Below the pieces are notes generated by a model. It saw nothing but the letters and a program-made list of their open reading frames with translations, was not told the DNA's origin and made no database searches. 64,000 nt of DNA from Marsupella aquatica (taxonomy: Eukaryota; Marchantiophyta), in assembly GCA_973895155.1 (NCBI GenBank), contig OZ316891.1, forward strand, positions 23,560,001 through 23,624,000, given 5' to 3'. The first letter of the stretch is position 1; each line of letters opens with the position of its first letter. Both the position numbers and the translations under genes were made by a program. Below, piece by piece: positions 33,542 through 44,273 of the stretch.

Positions 33542-36500
33542 ATGGAACCCGGGCAGAGGCCGGAGGTAAGGCTGAGGGTGAAAACCCGATTAGGGTTAGG
33601 GCGCGTTAAGCGTCGGCGGCTAGGAAGGATCAACGGGAAGAAGGACCGGCAGAGGAGAGGGGTAAGGAGCGCTTGCAGGAGATGGTGGCTCATTTGCGAG
33701 CACGAACTAGGCAGACGACTACGGGAGGCCAACTACTGTCAGCTGCTTAGGCAAGCACTCGGGGAGAGAGTAGATACCGACGATCAACCTAAGGAGGGTA
33801 TGAGCAACGTCAATCAAGCGGCACATTTCTGGGGATGCCTGTTCGAACGGGCAACTGAGTACATCAAGACTTACGAGGACGAGGAGTCAGAAAGGGCAGC
33901 TCGAGAACGGCAGGAGCTCGCTCGATTGTGGGAGCTGCAGAAGACGGCTTTCTTAGGAGGCGAACTCATCAAGGACGAGTTCCTGTGGACGCCTACTTCC
34001 AATCAACTCGACGATCTTCTGTTTTGCAAAGACAGCGTCGTCGGCATCCGAGAGGCCATCAAGAACTGCAACGACATACACTGGGAATTAAAGGGTAGCA
34101 CGGAAAGGTGGACCCAGGCAACGGTGCTAGGAGAAACCTCCACGGCAGCAGAGATGAAGAGGAAGGGAGCCGTCAACGATGAAGCCACCCCGGCAAAAAG
34201 AACGAGGTCGGCGGCACCAAAGAAGCTAGCCGAGTAGCAGAGCAGGAGGCAGGGAGAAGCCGAAGAGGAGGAGGTCGATCCCATCAAGGCCATTCCAACC
34301 AGGGATGACACCTGGAAGGGCTGGGCGGCAACCCTACCGGTGGAGGTGCAACTACATTTTGCACGGGAGGAGGATGCATGCTTTACGGCCATGCAGACCA
34401 AGAAGTACCAAGGCTTCATGGCCGGATCCGGCTTGGAGGCCTTTGTAAGATTACCATGGCTGAAGCCGGAGGTACCGGAGTCAGACCTATTAGAATTCGT
34501 GGGGTCATGGGAACCCGAGACCAATTGCACGAGGATATATGGGAAGGATTTCTATCTTACTCCCAAGGTGATTGCCGAAGTGTTTGGCTTGCCGATGGGC
34601 AATAAGACCAAAGTTGATACCAGGAAGACCTTGCCTGACAAGGAGTTCCGGTCGTTCCCCGGGCCATCAACGAAGAATGGCTTCTTCCGGAACACCTGCA
34701 CCAACCCGCACATAGGAGAGATGATCGACTTCTTGCGGGTGACCATGCATTGTAACTTGCCGAGGGCAGAGATCGGCAAGGCACAGGTCTATCTGGCAGA
34801 AAGGCCAGACCCAAGCCGGGACTACAACGGGTACCTCCTCAACCAATTGAAGAAGATCTTAAAGGAGGAGCAGCAGGTAATCGGCATGGGGAGCGTGTCG
34901 CGGCTTGGCTATCACATGCCGCTGTTGTGCCGGTATGCCAGAGGTCAGACTTTTGCCCCGGTACTTCCCCTGCAGGTAAGGGCACCCGAGGAAGCTCCAA
35001 CGCCGAGGCCGTTGGCTGAGAAGCCTCAACCACCTGTTAGTCCTACGATCGAGCAGGTGTTTAGGCCCAGGAAGGAAGACTTGCCGATGCAGCAACCAGG
35101 CATGCAGAGTCTGCTGAAACTACTGGAGAAAGAAAAGAAATCGGCATCGGCAACAACAACGGCAACGGCAACAATGCAGGACACTACTACAGAGGTAGGC
35201 CTACACCGGCTCACAAGAGAAAACCCCTTTGCTGGAGACAAGGAGAGAATCAGGCCGGAATCCAAGCCAGGTGTTCGAATGTACGTGGGAACCTCAAGCT
35301 CCGAATCTGAGGCAGAATTGCCTGAAGCTCCTACCGAGGAAGAGGAGAGGGAGAAGCCGGAAATCCAAGAGGTAGAGGAGGCAGTGGAGGACTGCAGCCA
35401 TGATAATTCCGGCTATGGATCGGACCATCACGTTCCAGGAGTAAGGACCTGTGGCCGGTTTGTCCCCACACTTCCAAGGGTAGTGCGAGGGGACCCCAAC
35501 CAGCAGAGTAGCCCTGAGTCTCCCCCACCAGATGTTGCTCCCCCGAGCTTCAACGGCATAAAACAGACGGTGCAGGAATTTCAGGAGCGAATCAAGCAGG
35601 AGGAAGAGGCCGCCCTGGCTAAGGAAAAGGATTTACCAGGAGGAGATTGGCCGGAGGACATCAGGCGGCTAGCCGAAAAAGGAAGCAAACCTCTAGCCAC
35701 GATTGAAGAGATCCGCAGGACGGCTTGGGAGCAGAGGCCACGATGGGCGATGCCGATCACTTCTACTTACTCCACCTACGCTAAGAATAGAGCCATGGAG
35801 TATGGTGAGATGTGTGGGGAACTTGCGCTCGGCATCTTTGGAGAGGAGTTGGAGGTAGGACCCTTTTTCCATAGGGAGCAGTTGGAGAAGCACCAATTAG
35901 AAGAAGCGGTGGCTTTAGAGAGAAGCAAGAAGGACGAGGTCATTCGGCGGCTTAGGAGGATGGGAGCCGAGATTGAAGATCTAAGGGCGGCCAAGAAAGC
36001 CCAAGATGAACTGCGGATTAAACGACATGAGCTGAATATCATGCAGGGGCAGTTGGACGCCGCGCAGGCTGATAATCAGAATATCAAGGATAAATTGACT
36101 CAGACGCAGGAAGAGTTGGCCGACACGATCAAAGAAAGGGAAAAGTGGAAGCAAGAGCTGAAGAATACAGAGGAGGCCCACATAACAGCCAACAGCCGGG
36201 CCATGGCGGAGACCCAAAGAAAGGAATGGGCGTTGAAAGGGGAGCTCGAGAAAATCCGCGGAGCCCTTGAGCAGAAGGAGGTCGAGTTAGGGAAATCCTA
36301 TCAAGGGATTATGGCGCTGCAGCAGGAGCTTGCGTCCCTGACGGCCAGCTTCAAGGCCGACCTAAGGGAGAAGGACGAGATGCTCGAACAGACTTACGCC
36401 AAGATGAACCAGATGGAGTCTGTCATCATTGCAGAGCTCGACAAGGAGCTAAGAGCAACCCAGGAGGAGAAGGCTACCTTGAAGAAGGAATTGGAGGAAG

Positions 36501-37177
36501 CCCACAGGGAGCAGGAGGAGGCCAAAAACAAGCTGGAGGGGGCATGTAAGGACCTGGATGAAACCCAAGAGGAGTTGGAGGAAATCACGAGGAAGATGGA
36601 GAACCTACAGCGGCGGGCCGACAACCAAACAGAGCGGCTGAAGAAACAAGCCGCAGTATTTAAATGCTTAGCTGCAGCAGGTCCATCTCCTGTTGGGACA
36701 AACCAGTTACCAGGGGTGGTAATTGCCGAAGGACAAGCCGCGCCACCTGCACCAGTGCCGGAGGTAAGTGGGAAGGGGAAGGGACCAGCTGCCGAGCCAC
36801 CAACGAAGAAGAAGCGGAAACCTTCAGGGTCAAGGAGTAATACGACTTCACAGGCCGTGGTGATCAAGGAGGTAGACCCAGCACCGACCCCAGACAGGGT
36901 CACGGCTAAGGATCCAACTACCCTAGGGGAAGGGGAGGCCGAAGCCGTGGGGTTGGCTGAGGCCGAAGCCGTGGGGTTGGCTGAAGCCGAAGCCGTGGGG
37001 GTGGCTGAAGCCGAAGCCGTGGGAGTTGTCGAGGCTGAAGCCGAAGGTGGACCCAGTCAGGCCGATGGAGAGTTGACTCGGTCAAGGGCAGGTAATCTGT
37101 TAGTAGGCGGGCCAACGGCAGTGGCTGAGGAGGAAGTGTTGGGGGCGTCCATTGAGGATCCACCACCGGTGTCGTGA
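33542..37177 (+). pseudogene. F1 LTR-encoded protein, copy C (one nonsense codon)
   Basis: The frame runs from the ATG at 33542 (115 bp inside the LTR) to TGA, 1,212 codons, interrupted only by TAG at codon 232 (34235-34237), where copy A has CAG. A downstream ATG at 34340 leaves 945 codons open. Parts: arginine-rich N-terminus; helical region (AAHFWGCLFERATEYIKTYE); conserved core, codons about 265-465 (LPWLKPE, EFVGSWEP, EVFGLPMG at 346-353, NGFFRNTC, EIGKAQVY, GYHMPLLCRYA); acidic linker; coiled coil, codons about 775-1040; KKKRK nuclear signal near 1088; AEAVG repeats. The core weakly recalls plant-mobile-domain proteins (xxxFGLPxG), which I cannot verify. Both LTRs carry the TAG, so the parental copy had it before reverse transcription. 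Confidence 0.9.
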
Positions 37178-37828
37178 CGGTGCAAGGGCACCGTTCCTTC
37201 TAGGGAGGGCGGACGTGGAGGGAGGAGGCGTGAGTGGGCAGGGCGGGCACGGATCTCCACGTTTAGGATTAGGATCAGAACCAGGAGCGGCCCTGACACT
37301 TAGCTTAGTGGGATTGCGGTCCCACTGGTAGGAGCAACACTTGTGCTCCTGCCTTGCTGTACATAGGTAGATTCGGGCAAGTAGATTACTGTTAAGTAGA
37401 TTAGGCTTACGATGCAAAGAATGGCGGATCCACTACCAGGATAAGTACCTGGGCAGCGGGGAGCTCAGGGCCTCTTCTTTAGCAAGTTTTTAGTTTGCAC
37501 CAGCCGGGCTGGGATCAAGTAGTACGAGAAGCTCTCGGTTAGTCATACAGTGACCCTTGTGTATATTCATGTTTCCTCATGCCTAAGAGCTGAATAGAGT
37601 TGGCCTCACGGCTTAGTTCGCAGAACTTGTGTATGAGATGTACTGTTTGTATGGCAAGTGCATGGTATGACTCAGTCAGAATGAGTCATTTTGCTATTTG
37701 TGTGTCGCATTAACTTGTGTGAAGAGTGCCCACATCAACAGAAGGAAGGAAAGTAAGCAGGGGAGTGAGAGTTGGATGTGTCGAGCTGAGAGAGGTCTTA
37801 GCGGCTTAACCAAGCCTATTGGGGATCA

Positions 37829-37842
37829 TTCCGGCGGCGGAA
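37829..37842 (+). other. Conserved LTR hairpin, F1 copy C 5' LTR
   Basis: TTCCGGCGGCGGAA then TCCAAACATACCTAA, identical to its partner in the 3' LTR at 43999-44012. Confidence 0.8.
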
Positions 37843-38102
37843 TCCAAACATACCTAACAAGACGGAGGGGAAGACAGGGGAAGACAGGGGAAGGCCTATA
37901 TTAGGCCGGCTACGTATCTCATGACCCGATGAAGGATCTGTCCAGTATATGTGTGTAAAATGTTAATAGTAGTAGTAGAAGGTTAGCAGCGTCCCATGCC
38001 GCTAAGCCGCGGAAACGGCCTCGCCAAGCACAAAACCTGCGGGAATCGGCTTGAGCTGGGGGGTTTCTTGGGTTTAGGGAGCCATGGGACGCACCACATT
38101 TT

Positions 38103-38118
38103 TGGCGCTAGATGGAGG
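38103..38118 (+). other. Putative primer-binding site, element C
   Basis: TGGCGCTAGATGGAGG lies four bases after the LTR end and is identical to the site at 29568. It is absent after 7047 and 44268, which are outer LTR ends. Confidence 0.65.
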
Positions 38119-38167
38119 GGGCATTTCTTAAGCCGTGAGATATGAAGTTAGAACGGAAGCGTAGGTA

Positions 38168-39907
38168 ATGACTGACCTTACGCCGAGGGAAGAAAGAGTG
38201 ATTCAACGGGAGAGAGCTTGACTGCAGCAGCTCGCCGGGTGGCATGATACACAGCGACTGAGAGGGGCAGAAAGAGCTGGTAGCTCCGAAACTGGAAGTG
38301 GCGTCGAAGAAGACATACCAGAAGAAGAGTTGGTAAGGAGAAGTGAGTCTCCAACCGACATGGGGGAACCAGAGGCACGGCCAGACGAGAGGCCAGGGAC
38401 CAGATTGAGCCAGCGGTCGCGCATACATTACAAGGCATTTCATGGGAGAGGAGATGAGGATCCGGACGAATGGTTGGATGATTTCGAGGGAACCGCTGCA
38501 GCAAATGGAGAATCGGCCATCAAGATGCAGATTCTTCCCGGCCTGTTCAAGGGTGAGGCTAGGCCTTGGTACAGAGCATTAGATGTGGAAGATCAAGCCA
38601 TCTGGGATATCTTCAAAACACTCTTTGTTAAGGAGTTTCGACCCATTGGAACTTCAGAACTAGCAGTGCTGAAGTTGGGACAACTTCGGTTCAAGGAGAA
38701 CAAATCCTTCAGGAAGTTCTTGCAACGCTTTCAGAAACTGGTAAGACGTACAAAGACCAATGCATCTGAAGGTATGCAACTTCAATGGTTGGTGAATGCT
38801 TTGCCACAGAAGATGAGTTTTGCAATTAGGAAGGAGAACCCGGAGACCTTAGCCGAAGCAATTAAGGATATTCAATTATACATTAATGCAGATATCACAA
38901 GCCGGAAGAAACAGCTTAAGTCTGAGAGTTCCTCATCAGAGGAGGGATCACCCCATAAGAAAAAAGATAAGAAGAAGAAACATTCCAAGAAGTCTAGAAG
39001 TGATAAGTCAAGCTCGGATAGTGGGAGTAGCAAGAGTGAGTCATCTTCTAGTTCTGAAGAAGAAAAAACTAGGAAAAGGAAGGGCAGAAGGAGAGGGAAG
39101 ACGAAAGTCAAGATGGAGGCTAAGCCACCAGATAACATCGTAGCCCTTACCGAGCAACTTAAGGCTATCATTGCAGAGGTAAAACCAAAGAAGAAGGTAG
39201 TACAGGAGGATAGCTCTGTATGGTGTGCCTTATGTTATAAAACCGGACACCATAAAGATGCTTGTCCTAAGCTTAATACTAATCATGTTCGGCATGTGGC
39301 CGAGATCAGACCATGTCAGGGAGAAGTAGAGTACTTTTTGGGAGATGCCGCTGATAGTGTTTTCGGCATCAGTGAGACTGGAGCACGAGACCTATCCAAC
39401 AGACCTGCATCTCTGTGGTCAGGATTAAGGAACAATCCAGGAGAGATGTATCCTCGGATTATTCAGAACCCGTCAGTACCTCCTAGGCCGAATGTGCAAA
39501 GATTTGCGGCGTGCTATAATTGTGGTCAACCTGGCCATTTTGCTAGAGAATGCCCGAATGCACGCAAACAGGGTGATGGACAACCAGCTCAGCTATGTAT
39601 GGGATGCCGACAGGAAGGTCATATGCTAGGGCAATGTCCTACTTGGTTGGCAGGCCTGGCCGCAAATCATAAGCTTTTGCCGATCAAGATCTTACCGCCA
39701 GGTACTACCCCCGGAGGAGTTCAAATCAACCACATCGAACTAGGATGGCAAGAGGATGCCGAGGCAGAGTTTGTACCATCTGATGATGAGGCCGAAGCCC
39801 TATCAACCTTCTCAGAGGAGGATTTAGATCATGATTGCTACCAGGTCTCTACTCGATCTACCAGAAGGAAGGAAAGGTGGGATGGGCTGGCCAAAAATAA
39901 AGGGAAG
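38168..39907 (+). pseudogene. gag: Gypsy gag, copy C (3'-truncated)
   Basis: From the ATG at 38168 the frame meets a TGA at codon 18 (38219-38221, CGT in copy B) and is then open to the deletion junction at 39907. Content as copy B: capsid-like region, Ser/Lys-rich linker and three CCHC knuckles (CALCYKTGHHKDAC, CYNCGQPGHFAREC, CMGCRQEGHMLGQC). It keeps the segment (ASLWSGLRNN to NPSVPP) that copy B has lost. Past 39907 the frame runs briefly into 3' LTR sequence to a TAG at about 39941. Confidence 0.85.
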
Positions 39908-42900
39908 GTCAGCTGCTTAGGCAAGCACTCGGGGAGAGAGTAGATACCGACGATCAACCTAAGGAGGGTATGAGCAACGTCAATCAAGCGGCACATTTCT
40001 GGGGATGCCTGTTCGAACGGGCAACTGAGTACATCAAGACTTACGAGGACGAGGAGTCAGAAAGGGCAGCTCGAGAACGGCAGGAGCTCGCTCGATTGTG
40101 GGAGCTGCAGAAGACGGCTTTCTTAGGAGGCGAACTCATCAAGGACGAGTTCCTGTGGACGCCTACTTCCAATCAACTCGACGATCTTCTGTTTTGCAAA
40201 GACAGCGTCGTCGGCATCCGAGAGGCCATCAAGAACTGCAACGACATACACTGGGAATTAAAGGGTAGCACGGAAAGGTGGACCCAGGCAACGGTGCTAG
40301 GAGAAACCTCCACGGCAGCAGAGATGAAGAGGAAGGGAGCCGTCAACGATGAAGCCACCCCGGCAAAAAGAACGAGGTCGGCGGCACCAAAGAAGCTAGC
40401 CGAGTAGCAGAGCAGGAGGCAGGGAGAAGCCGAAGAGGAGGAGGTCGATCCCATCAAGGCCATTCCAACCAGGGATGACACCTGGAAGGGCTGGGCGGCA
40501 ACCCTACCGGTGGAGGTGCAACTACATTTTGCACGGGAGGAGGATGCATGCTTTACGGCCATGCAGACCAAGAAGTACCAAGGCTTCATGGCCGGATCCG
40601 GCTTGGAGGCCTTTGTAAGATTACCATGGCTGAAGCCGGAGGTACCGGAGTCAGACCTATTAGAATTCGTGGGGTCATGGGAACCCGAGACCAATTGCAC
40701 GAGGATATATGGGAAGGATTTCTATCTTACTCCCAAGGTGATTGCCGAAGTGTTTGGCTTGCCGATGGGCAATAAGACCAAAGTTGATACCAGGAAGACC
40801 TTGCCTGACAAGGAGTTCCGGTCGTTCCCCGGGCCATCAACGAAGAATGGCTTCTTCCGGAACACCTGCACCAACCCGCACATAGGAGAGATGATCGACT
40901 TCTTGCGGGTGACCATGCATTGTAACTTGCCGAGGGCAGAGATCGGCAAGGCACAGGTCTATCTGGCAGAAAGGCCAGACCCAAGCCGGGACTACAACGG
41001 GTACCTCCTCAACCAATTGAAGAAGATCTTAAAGGAGGAGCAGCAGGTAATCGGCATGGGGAGCGTGTCGCGGCTTGGCTATCACATGCCGCTGTTGTGC
41101 CGGTATGCCAGAGGTCAGACTTTTGCCCCGGTACTTCCCCTGCAGGTAAGGGCACCCGAGGAAGCTCCAACGCCGAGGCCGTTGGCTGAGAAGCCTCAAC
41201 CACCTGTTAGTCCTACGATCGAGCAGGTGTTTAGGCCCAGGAAGGAAGACTTGCCGATGCAGCAACCAGGCATGCAGAGTCTGCTGAAACTACTGGAGAA
41301 AGAAAAGAAATCGGCATCGGCAACAACAACGGCAACGGCAACAATGCAGGACACTACTACAGAGGTAGGCCTACACCGGCTCACAAGAGAAAACCCCTTT
41401 GCTGGAGACAAGGAGAGAATCAGGCCGGAATCCAAGCCAGGTGTTCGAATGTACGTGGGAACCTCAAGCTCCGAATCTGAGGCAGAATTGCCTGAAGCTC
41501 CTACCGAGGAAGAGGAGAGGGAGAAGCCGGAAATCCAAGAGGTAGAGGAGGCAGTGGAGGACTGCAGCCATGATAATTCCGGCTATGGATCGGACCATCA
41601 CGTTCCAGGAGTAAGGACCTGTGGCCGGTTTGTCCCCACACTTCCAAGGGTAGTGCGAGGGGACCCCAACCAGCAGAGTAGCCCTGAGTCTCCCCCACCA
41701 GATGTTGCTCCCCCGAGCTTCAACGGCATAAAACAGACGGTGCAGGAATTTCAGGAGCGAATCAAGCAGGAGGAAGAGGCCGCCCTGGCTAAGGAAAAGG
41801 ATTTACCAGGAGGAGATTGGCCGGAGGACATCAGGCGGCTAGCCGAAAAAGGAAGCAAACCTCTAGCCACGATTGAAGAGATCCGCAGGACGGCTTGGGA
41901 GCAGAGGCCACGATGGGCGATGCCGATCACTTCTACTTACTCCACCTACGCTAAGAATAGAGCCATGGAGTATGGTGAGATGTGTGGGGAACTTGCGCTC
42001 GGCATCTTTGGAGAGGAGTTGGAGGTAGGACCCTTTTTCCATAGGGAGCAGTTGGAGAAGCACCAATTAGAAGAAGCGGTGGCTTTAGAGAGAAGCAAGA
42101 AGGACGAGGTCATTCGGCGGCTTAGGAGGATGGGAGCCGAGATTGAAGATCTAAGGGCGGCCAAGAAAGCCCAAGATGAACTGCGGATTAAACGACATGA
42201 GCTGAATATCATGCAGGGGCAGTTGGACGCCGCGCAGGCTGATAATCAGAATATCAAGGATAAATTGACTCAGACGCAGGAAGAGTTGGCCGACACGATC
42301 AAAGAAAGGGAAAAGTGGAAGCAAGAGCTGAAGAATACAGAGGAGGCCCACATAACAGCCAACAGCCGGGCCATGGCGGAGACCCAAAGAAAGGAATGGG
42401 CGTTGAAAGGGGAGCTCGAGAAAATCCGCGGAGCCCTTGAGCAGAAGGAGGTCGAGTTAGGGAAATCCTATCAAGGGATTATGGCGCTGCAGCAGGAGCT
42501 TGCGTCCCTGACGGCCAGCTTCAAGGCCGACCTAAGGGAGAAGGACGAGATGCTCGAACAGACTTACGCCAAGATGAACCAGATGGAGTCTGTCATCATT
42601 GCAGAGCTCGACAAGGAGCTAAGAGCAACCCAGGAGGAGAAGGCTACCTTGAAGAAGGAATTGGAGGAAGCCCACAGGGAGCAGGAGGAGGCCAAAAACA
42701 AGCTGGAGGGGGCATGTAAGGACCTGGATGAAACCCAAGAGGAGTTGGAGGAAATCACGAGGAAGATGGAGAACCTACAGCGGCGGGCCGACAACCAAAC
42801 AGAGCGGCTGAAGAAACAAGCCGCAGTATTTAAATGCTTAGCTGCAGCAGGTCCATCTCCTGTTGGGACAAACCAGTTACCAGGGGTGGTAATTGCCGAA

Positions 42901-44268
42901 GGACAAGCCGCGCCACCTGCACCAGTGCCGGAGGTAAGTGGGAAGGGGAAGGGACCAGCTGCCGAGCCACCAACGAAGAAGAAGCGGAAACCTTCAGGGT
43001 CAAGGAGTAATACGACTTCACAGGCCGTGGTGATCAAGGAGGTAGACCCAGCACCGACCCCAGACAGGGTCACGGCTAAGGATCCAACTACCCTAGGGGA
43101 AGGGGAGGCCGAAGCCGTGGGGTTGGCTGAGGCCGAAGCCGTGGGGTTGGCTGAAGCCGAAGCCGTGGGGGTGGCTGAAGCCGAAGCCGTGGGAGTTGTC
43201 GAGGCTGAAGCCGAAGGTGGACCCAGTCAGGCCGATGGAGAGTTGACTCGGTCAAGGGCAGGTAATCTGTCAGTAGGCGGGCCAACGGCAGTGGCTGAGG
43301 AGGAAGTGTTGGGGGCGTCCATTGAGGATCCACCACCGGTGTCGTGACGGTGCAAGGGCGCCGTTCCTTTTAGGGAGGGCGGACGTGGAGGGAGGAGGCG
43401 TGAGTGGGCAGGGCGGGCACGGATCTCCACGTTTAGGATTAGGATCAGAACCAGGAGCGGCCCTGACACTTAGCTTAGTGGGATTGCGGTCCCACTGGTA
43501 GGAGCAACACTTGTGCTCCTACCTTGCTGTACATAGGTAGATTCGGGCAAGTAGATTACTGTTAAGTAGATTAGGCTTACGATGCAAAGAATGGCGGATC
43601 CACTACCAGGATAAGTACCTGGGCAGCGGGGAGCTCAGGGCCTCTTCTTTAGCAAGTTTTTAGTTTCCACCAGCCGGGCTGGGATCAAGTAGTACGAGAA
43701 GCTCTCGGTTAGTCATACAGTGACCCTTGTGTATATTCATGTTTCCTCATGCCTAAGAGCTGAATAGAGTTGGCCTCACGGCTTAGTTCGCAGAACTTGT
43801 GTATGAGATGTACTGTTTGTATGGCAAGTGCATGGTATGACTCAGTCAGAATGAGTCATTTTGCTATTTGTGTGTCGCATTAACTTGTGTGAAGAGTGCC
43901 CACATCAACAGAAGGAAGGAAAGTAAGCAGGGGAGTGAGAGTTGGATGTGTCGAGCTGAGAGAGGTCTTAGCGGCTTAACCAAGCCTATTGGGGATCATT
44001 CCGGCGGCGGAATCCAAACATACCTAACAAGACGGAGGGGAAGACAGGGGAAGACAGGGGAAGGCCTATATTAGGCCGGCTACGTATCTCATGACCCGAT
44101 GAAGGATCTGTCCAGTATATGTGTGTAAAATGTTAATAGTAGTAGTAGAAGGTTAGCAGCGTCCCATGCCGCTAAGCCGCGGAAACGGCCTCGCCAAGCA
44201 CGAAACCTGCGGGAATCGGCTTGAGCTGGGGGGTTTCTTGGGTTTAGGGAGCCATGGGACGCACCACA
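39908..44268 (+). repeat. Giant F1 3' LTR of element C, lacking its first 311 bp
   Basis: It corresponds base for base to 33738-38098. Differences from the 5' LTR are at 43271, 43360, 43370, 43521, 43667 and 44202, all in the last 1 kb. The outer end CACCACA is followed by the ATTCC target duplication. The hairpin is at 43999-44012. Confidence 0.95.
39910..43347 (+). pseudogene. F1 LTR-encoded protein, copy D (5'-truncated)
   Basis: The same protein as at 33542 without the start region. The TAG at 40405-40407 is shared, and the frame is open from the ATG at 40510 to the stop (945 codons). It differs from copy C by one residue (Leu to Ser at 43271, the state also found in copy A). Confidence 0.9.
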
Positions 44269-44273
44269 ATTCC

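Larger units (their letters stand above)
33427..38098 (+). repeat. Giant F1 5' LTR, complete (4,672 bp)
   Basis: It starts TGTGATGCC directly after the target duplication and ends CACCACA before the primer-binding site. A 1,211-codon frame (one nonsense codon) fills 33542-37177, leaving 115 bp before it and about 0.92 kb after it. The hairpin is at 37829-37842. The genomic promoter is most likely in the 3' tail or the first 115 bp, but I cannot place it. Confidence 0.95.
33427..44268 (+). mobile_element. F1 gypsy element C: two coding LTRs, gag remnant, target duplication ATTCC
   Basis: The element is flanked by ATTCC at 33422-33426 and 44269-44273. Removing it restores the continuity of the F2 minus-strand reading region. 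Order: 5' LTR 33427-38098 (4,672 bp), primer-binding site 38103-38118, gag to 39907, then directly the 3' LTR from the base equivalent to 33738 (39908-44268). The rest of gag, all of pol and the first 311 bp of the 3' LTR are deleted. The two LTRs are offset by exactly 6,170 bp, and I count six differences over 4,361 bp, so insertion was recent. The junction at 39907/39908 has one base of overlap, as in end joining. Confidence 0.95.

Noticed and set aside
36394-36903. Antisense frames over the F1 LTR gene (and the same at 3056, 34003, 40173, 42564) as genes
   Set aside because: They are shadows of the coiled-coil and linker coding strand, with Ser/Leu-rich composition and no independent conservation.
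33542-37177. Envelope-like third ORF between pol and the LTR
   Set aside because: The ORF lies inside the LTR, and it has no signal peptide, membrane span or glycoprotein-like cysteine pattern.
33738-44268. A 6,170-bp tandem segmental duplication
   Set aside because: The two copies are the LTRs of one element: ATTCC flanks the whole unit, and a primer-binding site follows only the first copy.
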